DNA of 11,648 bases from an uncultured Bacteroidota bacterium (lineage in GTDB: Bacteria; Bacteroidota; Bacteroidia; Chitinophagales; Chitinophagaceae). The stretch is from positions 1 through 11,648 of the forward strand of contig CAIZMD010000729.1 of the NCBI GenBank assembly GCA_903933995.1, given 5' to 3'. The position numbers and the translations under genes are program-made. Of the stretch, positions 1 to 7,668 are shown piece by piece. The notes under the pieces were generated by a model. That model did not search any database and was not told the origin of the DNA. It saw nothing but the letters and a program-made list of their open reading frames with translations. The number at the start of each line of letters is the position of its first letter. Within the stretch, counting starts at the first letter, position 1.

Positions 1-665
1 ATGATTTAGCGGTATTGAATATTATTGCTGCCAACAAATGGAAGCGCCCCATCTATTTCACCAACCCTGGTGTAGATCTTGGATTTGACCAATTTTTGAG
101 AAGAGATGGGTTGAGTTTCAGATTAGTACCTGTTCAAAACAGTAGGGTAAATACTGATTGGATGCTGTCTAAAGCAATGAACAATTTTGCCTTTGGAAAT
201 GCCAATGTAAAAGGTGTTTATTTTGACGAAGAAAACCGCAGACACTTAAATACCATTAGAAATGCATATGCTGAATTAGCCATTGACCTTTCTGCCAAAA
301 ACAGAAAAGAGGAAGCTAAAAAAGCCTTGCAATTGGTAGATAAAATGATGTTGGATGAAAACTTCTCTTATGGTATGGTTAGCCGTGGAAACATGCATAA
401 TAAGAACTCCTTATTGTTCTTAGAAGCTTGTTTAATGGCTGGTGATACCACATTGGCCAATAAAGTAGCCGCATCTGTGAAAAAAGACTTGCAACAACAG
501 GTGAAGTTTTACAATGGCTTAACAGGCGATAAAGTAGAGCAGATGGCGGATGAAAAAAGAATGGCAGAGAGCTATTTGCAAGGATTAGAGCAGATTCAAA
601 CCATTTATAATCCTAGGATTCAAATACCTGGAAAAATGATGGCTGCTGATTCTTTGAATAAGTAA
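1..665 (+). CDS. DUF2723 family membrane protein, C-terminal part (5' end outside window)
   Basis: The reading frame is open from base 3 (residues D-L-A-V-L-N) to the TAA at 663-665, so about 220 C-terminal residues are present. The TTG at 15 lies inside the gene and is not its start. The block KRPIYFTNPGVDLGFDQFLR followed by DGLSFRLVPV is, from memory, typical of the C-terminal soluble part of DUF2723 proteins. These are large multi-pass membrane proteins of Bacteroidota, distantly related to protein O-mannosyltransferases. The membrane part would lie upstream of the window. The rest is helical and charged, with a TPR-like look (around residues 80-135 of the visible part), and ends in a polar tail. 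No membrane segment is seen here. The true substrate of the family is not known. The gene is closed by a strong terminator 22 bases after its stop, so it is the last gene of its transcript. Family assignment is fairly sure; function is not. Confidence 0.8.
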   Translation, partial: DLAVLNIIAANKWKRPIYFTNPGVDLGFDQFLRRDGLSFRLVPVQNSRVNTDWMLSKAMNNFAFGNANVKGVYFDEENRRHLNTIRNAYAELAIDLSAKNRKEEAKKALQLVDKMMLDENFSYGMVSRGNMHNKNSLLFLEACLMAGDTTLANKVAASVKKDLQQQVKFYNGLTGDKVEQMADEKRMAESYLQGLEQIQTIYNPRIQIPGKMMAADSLNK

Positions 666-687
666 TCAGTTAATACATATCAGTTGT

Positions 688-719
688 GATGCCTGGACAA
701 AAGTCCGGGCATCTTTTTT
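688..719 (+). terminator. Rho-independent terminator after the DUF2723 gene
   Basis: An 11-bp stem pairs 688-698 (GATGCCTGGAC) with 703-713 (GTCCGGGCATC). It has a single T-G pair and an AAAA loop, and is followed at once by six T (714-719). This is a textbook intrinsic terminator for + strand transcription. It separates the DUF2723 gene from the VWA gene that starts at 786, so that gene needs its own promoter in 720-785. Confidence 0.92.
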
Positions 720-785
720 AGAACTTATTCATCAATTCCTTGTTATAGTCTTAAGTAGTTTCCAATTCTTTTGTAGATTCCCATT

Positions 786-1883
786 ATGATCGGACACCGT
801 TTTATTCAATTCCAACCAAATCAGGGTGCAAGCTCCAAGTTTGAACAATTGCTAGACATATTTACGCAATTGCTCACGCATACCAATGGAGATGCAACAG
901 AAGCACTGTCTTGGTTAAATGAACTAGACAGACAGTACCATTTAACAGACAAGGATTATGGCATGGGTGATTTTATTGAGGACCTCAAAGAGAACGGTTA
1001 TCTAAAAGAGAATCCTCAAGACGGCAGTTTTAAAATTACGGGTAAGTCTGAGCAGACCATTCGAAAGAAAAGCCTAGAAGAGATTTTTGGCAAGCTCAAG
1101 AAAGCCAAACAGGGAAGCCACCAAACCAATAAACAGGGCAGGGGTGATGAGTTAAATCCAGATACAAGACCTTTTCAATTTGGTGATTCACTAGAACAAA
1201 TTGATTTTACGGAAAGTATAAGAAATGCACAAATCAATCATGGTGTAGAAAGTTTTTCTATGCGCGAAGATGATTTGCAGATTCGCGAGTCCGATTTTAA
1301 AACACAGACATCAACTGTGTTAATGATTGATATTTCTCATTCCATGATCTTATATGGTGAGGATAGGATTACACCTGCCAAAAAAGTGGCCATGGCACTC
1401 AGTGAACTCATCACTACGCGCTATCCCAAAGACACCCTAGATATTGTTGTTTTTGGAAACGATGCCTGGAGTATAGAAATCAAAGACCTTCCTTATTTGC
1501 AAGTGGGACCTTACCATACCAATACCGTTGCCGGTTTGGAATTGGCCATGGACTTGTTGCGCAAGCAAAAGAATCCCAATAAACAGATTTTCATGATTAC
1601 AGATGGTAAGCCCACCTGTTTGAAAATTGGCAAAAAGTATTACAAGAATAGTTTTGGTTTGGACCGCAAAGTGGTCAACATGTGTATTAATCTGGCTGCC
1701 CAATGCAAGAAATTGAAAATTCCCATTACCACTTTTATGATAGCTTCTGACCCTTATCTTCAGAGCTTTGTTCAGGAGTTTACAGAGACCAACCATGGTA
1801 AAGCATTTTTTGCATCCTTGGATAAATTAGGCGCTTTTCTGTTCAAGGATTTTGAAAGTGGTAAAAACAAAACCCTTTATTAA
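786..1883 (+). CDS. VWA (von Willebrand factor A) domain protein, partner of AAA+ ATPase
   Basis: 365 residues, cytoplasmic, with no signal peptide or membrane segment. The N-terminal ~100 residues are helical and of no family I recognise. They are followed by a polar linker (about 105-130) and a VWA domain from about residue 176 to the end. The metal-ion-dependent adhesion site looks complete: D182-I-S184-H-S186, a threonine in the HTNT block (T245 or T247), and D273 in MITDGKPT. In known families such proteins bind a target through a Mg2+-coordinated acidic residue and work with a MoxR/BchI-type ATPase, as BchD does with BchI or ViaA with RavA. Here the ATPase gene starts 9 bases downstream, which supports that role. 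The protein lacks the AAA-like and acidic proline-rich parts of true BchD/ChlD, so magnesium chelation for chlorophyll is unlikely. The ATG at 786 is the first good start after the terminator; no Shine-Dalgarno is seen. Confidence 0.85.
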   Translation: MIGHRFIQFQPNQGASSKFEQLLDIFTQLLTHTNGDATEALSWLNELDRQYHLTDKDYGMGDFIEDLKENGYLKENPQDGSFKITGKSEQTIRKKSLEEIFGKLKKAKQGSHQTNKQGRGDELNPDTRPFQFGDSLEQIDFTESIRNAQINHGVESFSMREDDLQIRESDFKTQTSTVLMIDISHSMILYGEDRITPAKKVAMALSELITTRYPKDTLDIVVFGNDAWSIEIKDLPYLQVGPYHTNTVAGLELAMDLLRKQKNPNKQIFMITDGKPTCLKIGKKYYKNSFGLDRKVVNMCINLAAQCKKLKIPITTFMIASDPYLQSFVQEFTETNHGKAFFASLDKLGAFLFKDFESGKNKTLY

Positions 1884-1892
1884 CAACAAAAC

Positions 1893-3428
1893 ATGAGCAA
1901 GCAACAGATACAGACTTTAGGAGAATTGATTAAGAGTGGTTACCGTTCTAAAACCGTGAAAGAAGAAATCAGGGAAAACTTGATTTTGAAAATGCAATCA
2001 AAAGAAAATCCTTTTGAAGGCATTATGGGTTATGAAGACACTGTAATCCCAGATACGGAAAGGGCCTTGCTCAGTAGGCATAATATTTTGTATTTAGGTC
2101 TTAGGGGTCAAGCCAAGACCAGAATGGCTAGGCAAATGGTGGAATTACTAGACGAGTGGGTGCCTACCATTGCGGGTTCAGAAGTCAATGATGATCCGTT
2201 GAATCCTTTGAGTAAATATTCCCGTGACTTGATTGCCAAGTTAGGAGATGATACACCCATTCATTGGGTTAATAGACAGGAACGCTATGGCGAAAAATTG
2301 GCTACGCCCGATGTAAGTGTAGCAGATTTAATTGGAGATATTGATCCCATAAAAGCAGCTAATTTAAAATTGAGTTTTTCGGATGAAGAAGTGATTCATT
2401 ATGGCATTATTCCTAGAAGCAATCGTGGCATTTTTGTGATCAATGAATTGCCTGATTTGCAAGCCAGAATTCAAGTGGCGCTTTTCAATATTTTACAGGA
2501 GGGAGATATTCAAATCCGTGGTTTTAAATTAAGAATGCCCTTAGACATTTTGTTTGTATTCACGGCCAATCCGGAAGACTATACCAATCGCGGTAGCATT
2601 GTAACACCCTTAAAAGATAGGATTGAAAGTCAGATCTTAACGCATTATCCAAAGACCATTGAAACTTCTTTGGCTATTACAGAGCAAGAAGCCAATTTAT
2701 TGCCCGTTCAGATGGAAAAGGTTTCTATTAGCGATTTATTAAAGCGCTTGGTAGAGCAAATTGCCTTTGAAGCTAGAAACAATGAATACGTTGACAAGAA
2801 AAGCGGAGTCAGTGCAAGGCTAACCATTGCTGCTTATGAAAATGCTATCAGCGCAGCTGAAAGAAGGGCCATTATTCATGGTGAAACACATACACAAGTA
2901 TGGATCTCAGATTTGCAGGGGATTATTCCAGCCATTACTGGAAAAATAGAATTGGTTTATGAGGGTGAGCAGGAAGGGCCTTATCAAGTTGCGGTTCAAT
3001 TATTAGATAAATCTATTCGATCTCAGTTTGTTCAATATTTTCCCAACCCTGACCAAATTAAAAAGAAACGAGGAACTGGTAAAAAATCTGCGGATGAAAA
3101 AGAACCAGAGAATCCCTATAAATCCATTATTCGGTGGTTTGATGGCGGTAAGCATGTAGACCTTCTCTTAGACATGAAAGACGAAGCTAAAATTGCTGCT
3201 TTATACCAAGTGGATGGATTGTTTGGGATTGTTAAGAAACACTATCCTCACGCTAATGAAAGCGAGAATGCACTGTTGATGGAATTTGTTTTACATGGTT
3301 TGGCTGCTTATTCTATGATCAGCAAAAAAAACATTGATGGAAAAATTGAGTTCAAAGATTTGATGGGTAGCATGATGAATCTTGGACAGTTTGACCTAAA
3401 CGAGGATGACGAAGATTATCAAGGATAA
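1893..3428 (+). CDS. Magnesium chelatase/MoxR-like AAA+ ATPase
   Basis: 511 residues, soluble. The AAA+ core covers about residues 38-350. Walker A is GLRGQAKT (G69, G72, K75, T76). The Walker B region is GIFVINELPD, where N184 replaces the usual Asp before the catalytic E185. The sensor-1 Asn is N226 in FTANPEDY, and R243 in LKDRIE is a likely arginine finger. The stretch ARIQVALFNILQEGDIQIRG (191-210) resembles the BchI/ChlI insert region. A lysine- and glutamate-rich linker (about 388-408) leads to a C-terminal helical domain and a very acidic tail (NEDDEDYQG). The gene follows the VWA gene by 9 bases, so the two are almost certainly co-transcribed and form a complex. From memory, actinobacteria carry a similar pair (Rv0958/Rv0959 type) of unknown role. 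The target is unknown, and cobalt or magnesium insertion is not supported because no H subunit is present. It ends 6 bases from a convergent gene. Confidence 0.87.
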   Translation: MSKQQIQTLGELIKSGYRSKTVKEEIRENLILKMQSKENPFEGIMGYEDTVIPDTERALLSRHNILYLGLRGQAKTRMARQMVELLDEWVPTIAGSEVNDDPLNPLSKYSRDLIAKLGDDTPIHWVNRQERYGEKLATPDVSVADLIGDIDPIKAANLKLSFSDEEVIHYGIIPRSNRGIFVINELPDLQARIQVALFNILQEGDIQIRGFKLRMPLDILFVFTANPEDYTNRGSIVTPLKDRIESQILTHYPKTIETSLAITEQEANLLPVQMEKVSISDLLKRLVEQIAFEARNNEYVDKKSGVSARLTIAAYENAISAAERRAIIHGETHTQVWISDLQGIIPAITGKIELVYEGEQEGPYQVAVQLLDKSIRSQFVQYFPNPDQIKKKRGTGKKSADEKEPENPYKSIIRWFDGGKHVDLLLDMKDEAKIAALYQVDGLFGIVKKHYPHANESENALLMEFVLHGLAAYSMISKKNIDGKIEFKDLMGSMMNLGQFDLNEDDEDYQG

Positions 3429-3434
3429 GTTGTC

Positions 3435-4304
3435 TTATTGAATTAACATTCCCAATTTGATTCCAAAAGAAAAAGAAAGACCAGGACTGGTCCCTAATCT
3501 GGTATTGGCATAATTATAAGCTGCAGTGGCCTCCGTATTGGTATAGCTATTGCTTTCTAATTTATTGTCAAATCCATAACCCAATCCCCAATATCCGTCT
3601 AATAAAACCTTATTACTAAATACCCATTGTTTACCAAATTCTAAGTGCAAAGCGCCAAAATTTACTTGCTGTTTTTCTATCTCATATTGACTAGTTGCTT
3701 TATAGGCAATTCTATTTTCACTATACGTACCTAAATAAAGAACAGGTTTTATATAAGCCCCTTGCATAATATGGGTGAATCTTGTTCTACCAAATAAAAA
3801 ATCGGGGAGTTTACTAAATTTATATCCACCACTAACAAATACACCAAATTGGTTCTTTTTGGTTTCATTGAGGATGGTGGCATAGTTATATTCTAGTATA
3901 TTGTTTCTTCCCAATCCAATAATACCTAAGGATAATTCATAGGATTTTCCCACAGAAACTTGTTTTTCAAAACTGAATTCTGAATAGCCAATTAAGGGAG
4001 AGAAAAAATTTAGTTTGATGGCTTTTGTTAATTGACCAGGATAATTGTCCCAATTTTTTAAATCGTCATTGGTATTGAACAGTTCTTTTTTCCCATTCTC
4101 AAAAACAATCATTTGCACCTGTTCTTTACCAATGCTGTACAAGGGACCTTGTAAATTATCTTGGTTATAATACTTGATTTCTGAAAGTCCTATTTCGGTG
4201 ATTTTACAGCTAATTTTATTACCGTCTTTTTTGATGATCTGATCCTGAGCAAAAGAGGATAGGCTAATTAAAACCGCTATAAATAAAGAAAATACGCGTT
4301 TCAT
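3435..4304 (-). CDS. Predicted outer-membrane beta-barrel protein, function unknown
   Basis: 289 residues from the ATG at 4304. This start is chosen because it gives a clean Sec signal peptide (MKRVFSLFIAVLISLSSFAQ, cleavage near residue 19/20). An upstream in-frame ATG at 4379 would add 25 residues, read through a hairpin and spoil the signal peptide. After the signal comes a small beta-rich domain (about 21-75) with D-G-N-K-I-S-C-K-I-T-E-I and a GPLYSI stretch ending in VFENGKKE. I recall this motif from many Bacteroidota exported proteins. The rest (about 95-289) alternates polar and hydrophobic residues with aromatic girdles (KLNFFSPLIGYSEFSFE, GVFVSGGYKF, WGLGYGFD, GLSFSFGIKLG), as expected for about eight to ten transmembrane strands. 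It does not end in an aromatic residue. It lies downstream of a lipoprotein gene on the same strand. No enzymatic motif is seen. A porin-like or structural role is possible. Confidence 0.75.
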   Translation of the reverse strand: MKRVFSLFIAVLISLSSFAQDQIIKKDGNKISCKITEIGLSEIKYYNQDNLQGPLYSIGKEQVQMIVFENGKKELFNTNDDLKNWDNYPGQLTKAIKLNFFSPLIGYSEFSFEKQVSVGKSYELSLGIIGLGRNNILEYNYATILNETKKNQFGVFVSGGYKFSKLPDFLFGRTRFTHIMQGAYIKPVLYLGTYSENRIAYKATSQYEIEKQQVNFGALHLEFGKQWVFSNKVLLDGYWGLGYGFDNKLESNSYTNTEATAAYNYANTRLGTSPGLSFSFGIKLGMLIQ

Positions 4305-4317
4305 TATAATTGTTTCT

Positions 4318-4379
4318 AAAATGACAAAGCAGCAAGATTTCTTGCTGCTTTGAAAATAAGATTCATCAAAAAATGACAA
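4318..4379. repeat. 10-bp direct repeat flanking a hairpin
   Basis: The decamer AAAATGACAA occurs at 4318-4327 and again at 4370-4379 (52-base spacing, same orientation). The copies bracket the perfect inverted repeat at 4326-4351. On the - strand both read TTGTCATTTT. The repeat lies between the lipoprotein gene and the barrel-protein gene. Part of the match could be chance in AT-rich sequence. It could also be a duplicated regulator site or target duplication left by a small element. Confidence 0.4.
4326..4351 (-). terminator. Perfect 11-bp hairpin, possible terminator or attenuator
   Basis: AAAGCAGCAAG (4326-4336) pairs perfectly with CTTGCTGCTTT (4341-4351) around a 4-base loop. On the - strand the stem is followed by GTCATTTTAG, which is only weakly T-rich. 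It therefore fits a weak intrinsic terminator for the lipoprotein transcript, or a leaky attenuator. It ends 21 bases before the ATG of the barrel-protein gene, and no TAnnTTTG -7 element is visible between it and that start. Transcription of the barrel gene would then have to read through it. Confidence 0.5.
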
Positions 4380-4384
4380 TTGGA

Positions 4385-5083
4385 TTACTTTCTAAGCTTG
4401 ATTTCAGTATCCAATTCTTTGACCATTTCAGAAGTGAATTTTTTACTGGCTTTGGCAATAGATTCTGGATCAACTGCTTTGGTTTGTATAGACATCAGTA
4501 ATTCCTGACTTTGGGTGTCATATAGGTTGCTTTCAAGATAAATGGTTTTCTTTTCAACCGTATAGCCCGGATTATAACTAGACATTCCTGTACTCATTAC
4601 TACTCCTGGTCCCATCATACCCAGTCCTGAACCCCAGTAATTGCCATAATAAGAGCCAAAATTGCCATAATAGCCATAGCTGCTTACTGGATTGTAATAA
4701 GTTTGAGAAGCTTGTACATAGTGACTTTCTGTGCGAATATCTTTTACAGCTACCGTAAAAATGGTTTCCAATTTTAATTCCTTCACTTTTGCAAGAATGG
4801 CTTCAACTGGAAAATTCTTTCCCACATTCATTGCTCCCAAGGCTTCAATACTTGTTACAGTTTTCAATCCCCTTTTTTCTGCTGCTGCTTTTAAATCAGT
4901 TTCAAGCACATTACGTGCATTTAAGTCTTGGGCCAAGACCATAATAAACAAACTGCGTTTTTTGCCCAAAACATCAGCGTCTTTTTTTGCCCAAAATCCA
5001 ATTACAGACATAGAAGAAGATTTGCATCCTACCATCAGGGTAATGATGCTACAAAAGGCAAGAATCAATTTGATTTTTTTCAT
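4385..5083 (-). CDS. Lipoprotein with Tyr/Gly-rich central segment, function unknown
   Basis: 232 residues. The N-terminus MKKIKLILAFCSIITLMVGC is a lipoprotein signal with the lipidated cysteine at C20; methionine at -3 is slightly atypical for a lipobox. The residues after the cysteine (KSSS) carry no acidic surface-export signal, so the protein probably faces the periplasm. Residues 40-115 form an alpha/beta fold (RSLFIMVLAQDLNARNVLETD, then TIFTVAVKD) that looks like a small Rossmann-type or TolB-N-like domain. Residues 129-160 are rich in Tyr and Gly (SYGYYGNFGSYYGNYWG). A C-terminal block (TIYLESNLYDTQSQELLMSI) completes the domain. I recall similar hypothetical lipoproteins in Bacteroidota but no known function. 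It follows the cysteine desulfurase gene by 31 bases on the same strand and may be co-transcribed. The barrel-protein gene follows. No catalytic motif is seen. Confidence 0.8.
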   Translation of the reverse strand: MKKIKLILAFCSIITLMVGCKSSSMSVIGFWAKKDADVLGKKRSLFIMVLAQDLNARNVLETDLKAAAEKRGLKTVTSIEALGAMNVGKNFPVEAILAKVKELKLETIFTVAVKDIRTESHYVQASQTYYNPVSSYGYYGNFGSYYGNYWGSGLGMMGPGVVMSTGMSSYNPGYTVEKKTIYLESNLYDTQSQELLMSIQTKAVDPESIAKASKKFTSEMVKELDTEIKLRK

Positions 5084-5114
5084 AGTAGTTGTTTAAACGG
5101 ATCTAACCGTTGGA

Positions 5115-6242
5115 TTATATCATTTCTTGGAGCTTGCTTACAACAAGGTCAATTTCTGCTTTTGTATTGTGTTTGCAAAAGGAGAATCTAACGGTTACTT
5201 GATTGGGATTTGAATTGATGGCTCTAATAACGTGTGAACCTTGGTCTGCACCAGAAGTACAGGCACTACCACCACTGGCACAAATATGGTTGATGTCCAT
5301 ATTAAACAAAATCATTTCACTTTTTTCAGTTTTAGGGAAACTGACACTCAGTACTGCGTACAAAGATCGTCCAGTTCTATCTCCATTAAAACTGCATTCA
5401 GGAATGGCTTTTTGCAAAGCCTCAGCCATATAATCTTTTAAACCTTGAATATATTGACTGTCTTTTTCAAAATGCTCAGTTGCAAGTTCTAATGCTTTTG
5501 CAAAACCGATGATGCCATAGACATTTTCTGTACCTGCGCGCATATTTCTTTCTTGGGCACCTCCATTGATCAAAGGATGAATTTTCACATTCTCATTGAT
5601 ATACAACATGCCAACGCCTTTGGGGCCGTGAAATTTATGACCAGCGCCAGTAATAAAATGAACTGGTGTATTTCTCAAATCAAATGGGAAGTGACCAACC
5701 GTTTGAACAGTATCACTATGAAAAATGGCGCCATATTCCTTGCAAAGATTTCCTACTGCATGAATATCCAAGATATTTCCAATTTCATTATTGGCATGCA
5801 TTAAAGTAACCAAACATTTTTCTTCACTTTCCTTCAGCAATAATTCAAGGTCTTCTAAATCAATATGGCCATTATCCAACAATTTCACATAACTCAAAGC
5901 AGCTTCACCGTTCTTGTGCAAATACTCAATGGTATGCGTAGTAGCATGGTGTTCAATTACAGAAGAGATAATATGCTTACAACCCAAATCTCTTACGGAA
6001 GCAGTAATAGCGGTATTGCTACTTTCTGTTCCACCACTGGTAAAGAAGATTTCTGCTGGATGCGCATTTAGAATTTTGGCCACCGTTTTACGCGCGTTTT
6101 CAATACCCATTCTGCATTCTCTACCATAACTATAAATAGAAGAGGGGTTGCCAAAATTAGAAGTTAAATAGGGCATCATGGCTTCCAGCACTGCTGGGTC
6201 AAGTGCGGTTGTTGCGGCATTATCCAGATAGATTCTTTCCAT
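5115..6242 (-). CDS. Cysteine desulfurase (NifS/IscS-like, PLP-dependent)
   Basis: 375 residues, the usual length for the class V aminotransferase-fold desulfurases. The enzyme takes sulfur from L-cysteine to give alanine and an enzyme persulfide for Fe-S clusters or tRNA thiolation. Visible hallmarks: YLDNAATT at the N-terminus, GGTESSN (70-76), E97-H98 near the cofactor ring, D177 and Q180 in HSDTVQ, K203 in GHKFHGPKG as the PLP lysine, RAGTEN (235-240), and catalytic C328 in GGSACTSGA. The short loop around C328 places it in group I (IscS/NifS), not SufS. Ala200 lies three residues before the lysine, where IscS has a phosphate-contacting Ser. No iscU, sufE or regulator gene is adjacent, so it stands alone. 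It begins 9 bases after the glmM stop, implying one transcript. Whether it deserves the name iscS or nifS cannot be settled here. Confidence 0.95.
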   Translation of the reverse strand: MERIYLDNAATTALDPAVLEAMMPYLTSNFGNPSSIYSYGRECRMGIENARKTVAKILNAHPAEIFFTSGGTESSNTAITASVRDLGCKHIISSVIEHHATTHTIEYLHKNGEAALSYVKLLDNGHIDLEDLELLLKESEEKCLVTLMHANNEIGNILDIHAVGNLCKEYGAIFHSDTVQTVGHFPFDLRNTPVHFITGAGHKFHGPKGVGMLYINENVKIHPLINGGAQERNMRAGTENVYGIIGFAKALELATEHFEKDSQYIQGLKDYMAEALQKAIPECSFNGDRTGRSLYAVLSVSFPKTEKSEMILFNMDINHICASGGSACTSGADQGSHVIRAINSNPNQVTVRFSFCKHNTKAEIDLVVSKLQEMI

Positions 6243-6251
6243 GGTCTAGCT

Positions 6252-7646
6252 TTACTGTGCTTCATTAATATCCTGCATCAAACGCTTGGCAATATTTGCA
6301 GCGGTTGTTTGGAAATTACTTTCAGCATAAATACGAATAATGGGTTCTGTATTGCTAGGACGCAAGTGTACCCAATCAGTGTCAAATTCAATTTTCAACC
6401 CATCAATGGTATTGATAGGTTGTTTCTTGTATTTCTTTTGAATCACAGAAAAGATTTTTTTTAAGTCTGTTCCTTGATTCAATTCAATTTTGTTTTTACT
6501 GATAAAATAATCAGGGTAACTGCTACGCAATTGTTTCACGGTTTTCTTTTCGTGAGCCAAATGCGTCAAAAACAAGGCAATGCCAATTAAAGCATCCCTT
6601 CCATAATGTAAATCTGGTACAATGATTCCGCCATTACCTTCTCCACCAATCACAGCCTTGGATTCCTTCATCATGTTTACCACATTCACTTCTCCCACAG
6701 CACTTGGAAAATATTGTCCGCCGTGTTTCTCTGTAATATCTCTAAGCGCCCTAGTACTTGATAAATTACTCACAGTATTACCTTTTCTATGTTTTAAAAC
6801 ATAGTCGGCAACAGCCACCAAGGTATATTCTTCACCAAATAAAGTACCGTCTTCACATACAAAACATAGCCTGTCTACATCTGGGTCTACCGCAATACCC
6901 ATATGGGCTTTTTGCTTGTTTACTTCATTGCACAATTGGTTTAAATGTTCCGGTAATGGTTCAGGATTGTGTGCAAACTGACCATTTACTTCTCCATTCA
7001 AAACAACAATTTCTTCTACACCTAAGGCTTTTAATAATTGGGGAACTGCAGTAGCGCCTGTACTATTAATGGCGTCTAAAACAATTTTAAATCCTGCTTT
7101 TTTAATAGCAGCAACATCTACTAAAGGATAATCAACCACCATTTGAATATGCTTTTCCAAAGCAGTTTCATTGGTGCTATAGTTTCCTAGATTATCCACA
7201 TCTGCAAATTGGAACAAATCTGCTGCCGCAATTTCTAAAATTTTGGCACCTTCCTCTCCACTAATAAATTCACCTTTATGATTCAAAAGCTTTAAGGCAT
7301 TCCATTCTTTGGGATTATGGCTAGCCGTAAGAATAATTCCTCCATCAGCTTTTTCAAAAACCACGGCCATTTCTACGGTAGGAGTGGTACTTAAACCAAG
7401 ATCCACCACGTCAATACCAAGGGCATTCAAAGTGCTTACTACAATTCTTTGTACTAACTCTCCACTAATTCTTCCGTCTCTTCCAATTACTACTTTTTTT
7501 CGCAAACTGGTACCATCATTCAGGGATTCTTTTAACCAACTACCATAAGCAGCTGTAAATCTTACCACGTCTAAAGGACTCAAATTGTCTCCGGGTACGC
7601 CACCAATTGTGCCCCTGATTCCTGAAATACTCTTAATCAATGCCAT
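6252..7646 (-). CDS. glmM: Phosphoglucosamine mutase (phosphohexomutase family)
   Basis: 464 residues, slightly longer than typical GlmM (about 445). All four phosphohexomutase domains are recognisable: the N-terminal ISGIRGTIGG; the phosphoserine loop ILTASHNPKEWN with S109 as the phosphorylated residue; the metal loop D254-P-D256-V-D258-R; the sugar-binding GEGNGG (335-340); and the phosphate-binding RPSNTEPIIRIYAES near the end (429-443). GlmM converts glucosamine-6-phosphate to glucosamine-1-phosphate in the cytoplasm, feeding UDP-GlcNAc for peptidoglycan and lipopolysaccharide. Bacteroidota enzymes of this type are usually annotated glmM, but a phosphomannomutase or dual specificity cannot be excluded from sequence alone. 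It is the first gene of the - strand cluster. An exact TAnnTTTG element lies about 20 bases upstream. The start at 7646 gives the conserved N-terminus MALIKSISGIRG. Confidence 0.9.
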   Translation of the reverse strand: MALIKSISGIRGTIGGVPGDNLSPLDVVRFTAAYGSWLKESLNDGTSLRKKVVIGRDGRISGELVQRIVVSTLNALGIDVVDLGLSTTPTVEMAVVFEKADGGIILTASHNPKEWNALKLLNHKGEFISGEEGAKILEIAAADLFQFADVDNLGNYSTNETALEKHIQMVVDYPLVDVAAIKKAGFKIVLDAINSTGATAVPQLLKALGVEEIVVLNGEVNGQFAHNPEPLPEHLNQLCNEVNKQKAHMGIAVDPDVDRLCFVCEDGTLFGEEYTLVAVADYVLKHRKGNTVSNLSSTRALRDITEKHGGQYFPSAVGEVNVVNMMKESKAVIGGEGNGGIIVPDLHYGRDALIGIALFLTHLAHEKKTVKQLRSSYPDYFISKNKIELNQGTDLKKIFSVIQKKYKKQPINTIDGLKIEFDTDWVHLRPSNTEPIIRIYAESNFQTTAANIAKRLMQDINEAQ

Positions 7647-7668
7647 TCATTACCTGTTTTTAGAGCTG

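Noticed and set aside
740..773. Possible promoter for the VWA gene (TTG at 740-742, TTCTTTTG at 766-773)
   Set aside because: The -7 element has a mismatch at the important A and the spacing is at the edge of the accepted range. A promoter is expected between 720 and 785, but I cannot place it with confidence.
1437..1796. 119-residue open frame on the - strand inside the VWA gene
   Set aside because: It lies fully antisense to a well-supported gene with intact VWA motifs and shows no domain or signal of its own.
786..3428. Magnesium chelatase for chlorophyll, or cobaltochelatase
   Set aside because: The VWA protein lacks the AAA-like and acidic regions of BchD/ChlD, no H/CobN subunit is present, and no tetrapyrrole gene is nearby.
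4305..4379. Longer N-terminus of the barrel-protein gene (25 extra residues from an ATG at 4379)
   Set aside because: It reads through the perfect hairpin and buries a clean signal peptide that begins at the ATG at 4304.
5096..5111. Hairpin AACGG/CCGTT between the desulfurase and lipoprotein genes
   Set aside because: It has only 5 bp with a 6-base loop and no T-run, so it is likely chance; the genes may still be co-transcribed.
4731..5191. Two overlapping + strand open frames opposite the lipoprotein and desulfurase genes
   Set aside because: They are antisense to coding sequence with a recognisable lipoprotein signal, and their translations look like shadow frames.
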